From NCBI RefSeq assembly GCF_037975245.1, contig NC_092581.1, positions 17,113,303-17,177,302 on the forward strand: 64,000 nucleotides of DNA. Reading direction: 5' to 3'. Source of the stretch: Apostichopus japonicus. Lineage: Eukaryota > Echinodermata > Holothuroidea > Aspidochirotida > Stichopodidae. Shown piece after piece: positions 24,723-33,700 of this stretch. The translations under genes were made by a program, and so were the position numbers. The notes below the pieces were generated by a model that did no database searches, was not told where the DNA came from, and was given only the letters and a program-made list of their open reading frames with translations. Numbering within the stretch: position 1 is the first letter of the stretch; the number at the start of each line of letters is the position of its first letter.

Positions 24723-27700
24723 CTGAAATACTCGTTAAAGAAAATGATTCATTTTCGAAAATGGAATATACATGTACAGGCATAACATCATTCTAATATC
24801 TTTGTGTTCTCAGCCTGGGTCTCTGAGACTAATTAGTATTTAAAGGCATTGAAGACTCGCCCCAAACTGTGTGCCGCCCTCTGAAAAAGTTAAATTTCCG
24901 TTGCTTGCAAGTAAGTTTTTCTTGTCACTACAAATGCAGACAGCAATGAAACGTGATACCTTGTTATCTTTTATCTGGACCTGAGATGTCTATCGCTGCT
25001 ATATACACTGTGTTGTGGGTATTGACCTTAGCTGCATGCATTGACTGTACACTAGTGTCTAATTACTGACGGTAGCAAGCTGTGTGTGTATTTTCTGGGA
25101 CGGATGGTGGTGTCTAACACTTCTAACACCTCATTCGAAACTAGGTCAAATTACCTGCATCAGACGTTTCTTTGTGCGCGAGTCTTCACTCCCTTTAATA
25201 ACATTAACCATGGCAGACTCGGAAAATGAAACGTAAACACAAGACCTATATTTGGTATCTTTCCTATCCAGTCTGCTCTATGATGACAGGGTTTCATCTT
25301 CCAGTGTTTACACACATCAGCTGAGTGTAAATATTGTTTACACACATCAACTGAGTTTAAATATTGGTTACACATATCAGCTGTGTGGAAACCTACAGTA
25401 AATATTCTATTGTCAAGTGCTTTGATCCAGTATGTATGAGGCATGGCTCCAGTCAACTCCAGACCATGCCCCAGTATTAGAGCAGCTTCCAAATATTTGT
25501 ACCATCGTTGCTCTAATTGTTCGTCTTATCGAGGTTTACTTAATCATTCGGCGGCACTGGCTCAAGCATTTTTACATTTTTTTTACATGGTTAGAAAGAG
25601 AAAAATAATAACTAAAAGGACAATGTATCAAAACCTTCCACGAGACAATTCCTTTAAGCCTTCTTAGTTTTTAGATACTCTTTGACATGTTTCATTTCCA
25701 CTATCATTGTAAAGGATACTCAGATCAACACTTGGTGGAACTCGGAAGCCAAATGACTTGGCCACAAGGTTCAGATCCAGGCTTTGTACGTTGAAGATCT
25801 TCTTCAGCGAGTGGGAATCATATGACCTGATGTAACCTTTATATGCTTGCATTGCAGACATGTGCAGAAAATAATTCTTTTCCAACAGCTTCTCCAACTG
25901 AAAAATTTAGAACGATAAGAATGTTTAGCTACTATTAAAACAGAAAATGGATCAGATCCTTGTTACATAATTTTCTCACAAATTGATTGTGATGGCTTGG
26001 GGAGGGATGGGGAGGGAGGGGGATTGATTGATTCTAAGGGGGGGGGTGGGAGTGATTGATTCTAGATGGTAGACATAAAGCAAAATGTTTATGTCACTGA
26101 TCATCTCTAAGTAAATAAAGTAATAGCTGATTTTTATTCACTTGAAAACATGATTGCGGCTGACCGGGAGAATTTCTTGGAAGAGAATAACTTTCAATAT
26201 TTATTATTGTTCCGAGTTGATGGGGAAGGTTGGGATGGGCAGGTTACTCAGTTACTAACCACATCAAATTTAATACAATTGCAACATCTTCCAACTGAAT
26301 ATCAGAAGTTTTCTTGATCAAACTCACCTGAATTTGAATGTTGGCAATTTTACCCCAGGAGAAGTCATACTCATTTATTGGAACCTTGGCATGTTTCAGG
26401 TATCTAAGGAAACCAACTTCTTCAGGTCTCAAGATCAAGAGGGCATGACCCCTTCCATGCAGACCTCTGGCTGTCCTGCCAACCCTGTGGATGTATTCCT
26501 GCAAACAAGAAGACAACTTACGCTTTTAACCAGTGACAATGATATAAGCAGAAATCTTTCTCTGACTTCTGGGCAGGTCTTTTGATCATGACTAAAGATT
26601 TGGAAGTTATTTCCATGTACCAAATTTTCCTTATGCTGTCATGTTCTTAGTGGACCAAATCATCATACTTGGCCCATGTAACAGATACTTTTATGACAAA
26701 TTCTTCTCACAAACAGTTAAGGGAACTCTTATTCTATTTTGGAGATACTGTGTTTTAATGACAAGACCACAGACAATCATCAAGTCACTTGTGCATTAAT
26801 TGTTATAATCATTCTCAACAAAGACAGAGAGAAATAAAAAAGTTCTTGTACCCTGGTGAAACTATAGAACCCACTGTCGGCCATCTTTAATCATGGCATT
26901 TCCAAACATAGCAAGATTTGTCTTAGTGTTTTTGTTACCAAAATAACTTTTATGTACAACATCAACAACATCAGAACTAACACTGTCTGTTCAGAACATA
27001 ACAATATGAGCAACACAGTATTTACACTTTCTACTGACTATATTTGGTTTTAACTTGTCACATCAATCAAAGTACTTCTGCCATCAGAGTGACCTGAGGC
27101 TTTACCTTGGGGTCATCAGGGGGGTCAAACTGGACGATCCAGTCTACGGCCGGTATATCCAGTCCTCTGGCAGCTACATCTGTACATACTAAGATTCCTT
27201 GCTTAGCCTGACAGAACTGGAAGAATGTTGCTGTTCTATGCTGCTGTTTCTTTCGTCCCTGCAGGATAATGAAAACATTGTAATATGAATCATATAGTAA
27301 CCTTCTAACCGAAGGAAACCAATGGTTACAGCTACATCAAAGATACCACTGGTTCCACCTCTGCCACATACTAGTATATGAGTCTTCCTCATAGTTGGTC
27401 AGATTTGTATGTGGAAAATGGGCAATAATTATTAAAATGCATCGGAATTACCTTAATCAACACCAGTTTTATCAGATAACTGTCCCCTATTAACATCAAC
27501 ACATGCACTTGATGGTTAACTCAGCCGGTGTTTATCCCAACCACTTCCCCTGTTTGCTTCAAGTCTTCACATACATTAAGGCTAAGCCTAGGTTTAACTT
27601 ACTGTGACAATGTTTTAAATGCCTAGCAATATCAGTCCTATAGTCATCTACTTACATGTATACTAACGACAGGAAGGTCGATGTAGTTGAGCAGTTCGGA

Positions 27701-30700
27701 GTGAAACTTCACAGACATACACGAAGACATGAACACCATCACCTTCTTATTACGATTCTTCTTCAGAAAAGTGAAGAGAAGGAGAAAGCGTTTCTCCGAC
27801 GGACACAGAACGTAACCCTGATGAGAGAAGAGAGGTTTTCATGATCGATGCATCAACGAAGTTACAAATGCCAAATTGCAGTTTAGCCTGCAACAAATGA
27901 TCTTTGGAATATCCATTGCTCAGAATCAACTGAATTTAACACGTACTTCCTGCCTCACCATTTCAAGTGTACAACCATCACACATCAATTTTTTTAGAGC
28001 GGGACGAAACGACTCAGGAGAGGAATCATGATTGAATCAACTAGATTGTCAACAAAATGAAGGACAGCAACATTTTTATACAGTGGACCTCACATAGTCA
28101 GTTAGCAGTTAAATCTGGGATTAATATTACTCTCTTACGGTGGTGTTCACTTTCTCAGATAAGCCAAATAAATTTACAAGATGCATCAATGGTTTAAATT
28201 TCAATTCATATTTTCCCCCAATCTCACTCAAATAGCATTAGAATGTCCAATCCGCATTAAATCACCTACCTGTTCCAGACCATTTACAGTAGCTACAGTC
28301 TTCTCATCATCAACACCTATGTAAATGGGTTCTTTCTTCAGAGATACCCTGGCCAGATCTTCTGTCTTTCGTGTTTGAGTAGCCGAGAATAACATTGTCT
28401 GTCTCCTTTCTGTAGCAAAGAACATTGTCACCAGAAATTAAGATACAGACGAGTCTGTATAGAAACAACTGTAATGTATAACTGTTGAGTAGTTACCCTT
28501 CCATCTTTCAACATTGGTATTTGACACCAGTCCAACATGTGGGATCACAATACTACACTGGTTTAGTTAGACAATAGAATACTAAATATTATCCATATTG
28601 AGCTAAACTTTTACCTGCTTTTACCGCCTTGTAGTTATTTTTTAACAATTTAAAGTTTATATTCCATCAACTTATTTTTCATACAATGTAGGGATGAAAT
28701 ACTAAAAGAAATCAATCAAAATTTGTGAACAATCAAAGTCCTCAAGGTATTGTAAAATTCCAAGTTGGATTCTACTGGTGTGTATCCATGAGAATCAGAA
28801 GTATTGTCACCCCAAGAATCAGGACAAGAGCTATGTTAGCATTTTAATCTCTATCTTGACTGCATCAGAAATATCACAATCATCAATCTCATTATTAGAG
28901 TAATGAAGACCGTCGTGAAGTTATCATCACTTGCAGTACATTACACTAGGGTATCAAAGGTTACCGTAGCAACATTACCATAATATACCCTATGAAAGAC
29001 AGTCCCATCTATGGCTTGGAAGTTGAATACTGTACAGCAGCTAAAATGCAAATGAAGAGGGGGTGGGAAAAGTAATAAATGGCCCTGTGTCCTGCTCCTG
29101 CCCCTCTCTACCCGGCAAATCCCACACGGAAGGTTAACCCTCAGTTTACTCCTTGCATTGTTCTCTTACTTGGTAAAAGTTTGACAATCTGTTTTAGGTC
29201 CTCTTCAAATCCAATTTGTAGAATTCTGTCAGCTTCATCGATCACCAAGCACTGTAGATTCTTAAACATGAACTCTGGTGTTTTCTGATAAAAGAAATCA
29301 AACATTTCAGTCCACATTAAAGAAACCATCCATCACACATAGCATATAGATCCTACAAATGAGAGACTCCGAAATATTCATTAGAAGCTACAAATGACAT
29401 AATCATGTATATTCATTATATCCTGCAAATGATAGAATAATGAATATTCAATAGAAGCTAAAAGATTCAAAATCATGCATATTCATTAGAAGCTACAAAT
29501 GACACTGAGTGAGAGAGTTGTTGCACTAGCTACATTCATCTATATGTTTATGCAATGTCACACAAGTGTACGGTGTCCAACTAGCTACACTCACTGCTGT
29601 GTTTATCTGCTAGAATAATATGTATGTTTATGCTAGACCTATGTGAGTATCAGTATACTTATAATACCCAACAATCGATTCCCTTGTTATTACAATACAG
29701 AAAGTGAACTATGCCTCAAGTCATATACTTGTAATGTTTGCTCCTAGCATCAGTAAAACAACACAATCATCATTTCTAATTTGATATGAAGACCGTCGTG
29801 TGCTATCATCACTTGCAAGGAGCATAAGGCTTATTGAGATGTTAACAATTTAGTGCAATTTTGCAAATACATCAGTTCTTTCTACAACCAAAGTAAAACC
29901 CTATATATATCTGGAAATTAGAACACACACACTGTCTTCTTATCACTGTTAGATATTATTTTAAATAAACAAAAAACAGCAACCATTTCCACTTGGGTGT
30001 ATAAACAGCAGAATCTATGAATATTCAAAACCATTATTTTAATGTTCCCTAATCATCTAACAAGTGAGAAAAACAGTAGTGACTGATTGGAAAATCTTTA
30101 TACAGCAGTACTGACTTATAATTAGACTGTACCTTCATGTGGTCCAATAATCTACCAGGTGTTGCTACGAGGACGTTGATCCCCTTGGCTAACTTCTTGG
30201 CCTCAGTTCCTCTATGAGTGCCACCCATGACAATACCAAAGGTGTGATAGTGGTGCTCCATGACTTCCTTTACCACTCCATAAATCTGCATGCAGAGTTC
30301 ACGGGTAGGTGAGATGATGAGTACCCCAGTACCTGTACAGGAACGAACCGGTTAGATCATTCACAATATCATTAATAACGCTTATTTAGAAATTCAAAGA
30401 TTTCACAACATACCAAATTTTGTATTGATATTCATTTTTTAATTTTATTATTTTTAATGATATTCACAACTTAAAAGGTATTTTTGATGATTTTAGCTGC
30501 TGTTTACTGACATAACAATCCCACAGAGGTGAAACATCAACTATCAAACAGTTAGCTACTCGACTGCCTTTTACAGTCAAGGACATCACAATTCCTATTA
30601 TGGTAACTTAGCTTGATCAGTGTCAGTGAATAATAAGGCAGTACTTAGACAGAATGTCATGTCACATACTATGCATGAAAAGACACGTAGAGTATGACCA

Positions 30701-33700
30701 ACAAGTCAATGAGAATAATTATAACATCCGGTTGGCTTTGCACCACGTTAACTCAACTATGTGTAGCTGTTGGACTTGTTGTGTTTGAAGCATCATGCTT
30801 AACCTCAGCTGACCTCATGTGGCTTTTACCTCCTTAAAAAAAAATAGGTCTCTTAAGCTCCTTATGGGGCAGGGGCACGACAACATGTTCAGTTGACAGA
30901 CCTATTAACTGTGTGTCTGGATTCTTTTAATTTACAGTCCGAAACATCTCGTACACCATGACATACACTGACAATCACAACTGGTTAAATGACAGCAAGG
31001 AGTCCAGGACATAATTTATCCAGTATCGCATCACAAAATGCTATGCAAAGTTGTCACAATGCTTTTTTCAAGTCCAAAGATGCATAGCAAATTTTTACAC
31101 AGGAACCTTAAAACTTCAGAGCATTCAAAACTGCTACATAAAATTTTAGCATTAATCTCTATCTTGACTGCATCAGAAATATCACAATCATCAATCTCAT
31201 TATTAGAGTAATGAAGACCGTCGTGAAGTTTATCATCATTTGCAGTACATTACACTAGGATATCAAAGGTTATCATAGCAACAACATTACCATAGTATAC
31301 CCTATGAAAGACAGTCCCATTTATAGCTTGGCATTTGAATTCTGTCCAGCAGCTAAAATGCTATGAAGAGGGGGTGGGAAAAGTTTTAAATTGCCCCGTG
31401 TCCTGCTCCTCTATACCCAACACATCACCCCATACGGAAGGTTAAACCTCAGTTTACTTCTTGCATGTTCTCTTACTTGGTAAAAGTTTGACAATCTACT
31501 GACCTCATGTGACTTTTACCTGCATAAAAAATAATAGGTCTCTTGAGCTCCTCATGGGGCAGAACAACATATTCAGTTGACAGACCTCTTAACTGTGTGT
31601 CTGGATTCTTTTAATTTACAAAAAAACATTTCATTACTCCCTTAAGTCAAATATATGCTAGGTCACAACATTCTATGTTAATTGGTTATTAAAATAGAAA
31701 CTAACCATTTCTTGGCATAAATTTCAGCTTGTGGATAAGTTCAATTGCTGGAATAAGGAATGCTAGAGTCTTGCCACTCCCTGTCTTGGCAGCTGCCAAG
31801 AGATCTCTGAAGGAAAAAGGTAATATTATGAGGGATTAGCCTGGGTTAAAAAAATTCACTGAACTTTGTGGATGATACTATACTAAAATATAAAAAAACG
31901 TGGGAAACTTAAGAAAATATTGTTGATACTGTATAATGTTGGGAATGTTATGAAAATTCACAGAAAAAATTGCGGTATAGGCTCCAGTTTGTGTATGCTA
32001 CAGTGTGTAAGGATACTAGTTTTTGCCCCCCCCCCCTTGCAAGTTGGATATCCATCTGTAATGAAAAACATGCGAACGACGGAGCAAATGATACAACGCT
32101 GTTGTTAGAAATTCACGGAAATTGAGAGGTGTAAATCTCAGAGGTAGAAAAGAAATCCGCAGAAAAAGCTCATGCCTGTATTATAGTTAGCAAGAATGTA
32201 ACAGTCAATATCAGGTTACAGTGATGACAAGGACTGTCTAAAACACTGTTTGATATGCACCAACTTCATCACTTTATGCCTCCTTAAATGAAGAAGGGAA
32301 AACCATGAGCTAGATCTAATCGAGAGATTTGAAAGTTTGCTCCTGCCTGACATCAGTACAAACACAATCATCACTCCCTTATCGGATATGAAGACCGTCG
32401 TGTAGTATCATCATTTGAAAGGTGTAGAGGGTCTAACATTGTAAATTTAAGTGTTATTGGATTGACATGACTATCTCAACATTTAACAAATGATAGAACA
32501 TACAGTCACTCCTTCATGGGGATAATGAGGGGTAGGGGGCGGGGAGGTGGGGCTGGAGAGTGTACCCACTGTTATGATTTAAACTGATTGCAGGGAAGGG
32601 TTCAACAACCTCACAGCTGAAGATTCCATCTCATTTACAAGACAGAGTAGATGGGTACAAAACCACCAAGGAAATGGGTACAATATTTAGGACCCGAGTC
32701 ACACGAGGATCTGAATATGTCTGCAGTTCTTAACTGTTCGCAGTTCTTAACTGTTCGCAGTTCTTGTTCTGTTCGCAGTTCTTAACTGTTCATATCCCTT
32801 ACCTTCCCTCAAGGAGATGAGGTATGGACTTGGCCTGAATCTCTGTCATGTAAGTGAAACCCATGTCACCGAGACCTTTCAGAGTTTCGTCGCAAACTTT
32901 TCCTTCCAATGAAGCAAACGATGAGTTGGTAAGAATGGCATTTGTGGCTGAAAAGAAAACCAAGAAGGATATTTCCACTGGTCACTATTTCCCAGACCTT
33001 ACAAACCCCATTATAACCCTGAGGTCAAATTAAGGGATTTGAAACTATTTATTCCTGGCATCAGTACAAACGCAATCATCATTTCTGAATGGATATGAAG
33101 ACCGTCGTGTAGTATCATCATTTGCAAGAAGATAGTTTAGCAATGTACACTTATTGTGTCAGTGCTGTTCTAAAGGTTAAATTACATTGATATTGTTTCC
33201 TACATAATGGAGTAAACGATCAGTCAGTGGCTCAGGCAACAATCAATTCTGTGTTTCATTACCATGATGTTCTAAGCCTGGAAAACAATAGATAATGGAG
33301 TATTCATTTCCAAACATAACAATTGTTTCCATTCCAATATTAAATTTTCCATGGGCTTCCCAGGGAACCAGTATGTGAAAAGAATGGTGAAACTGACAAA
33401 TTCCAAACTAATGCCATCTTTGGGCTAGACTGCTAATGTATTGACACAAATCGTATATGCCAAGGCACCCAGATAACTATACGGTATGTCTATGCTCAAT
33501 ATAAATAAAAAGTCACATTCTAGTTATGATCACCTTTCTGAGCCTCAGACAATGGCACATCACCATTAACATCTGCCTCTCCTTGATTTTCATCAATTTT
33601 AAGACTTTCTTGAGAGGAATCACCGCTTTCCTTTGTCTCCACAGCATCAGTCTTTTCCTTCACCTCTGTCTCTTTAGATTCAACATCATCTTCTTCACCA

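Noticed and set aside
26640-26790. Additional C/D snoRNA in DDX18 intron 9 (an AUGAUGA on the minus strand)
   Set aside because: No D box at a suitable distance and no terminal stem.
28859-28937. 18S rRNA as target of the snoRNA guide (AUACCGUCGUAGUU region)
   Set aside because: Only 8 contiguous pairs are possible, against 11-12 with the 28S stretch.
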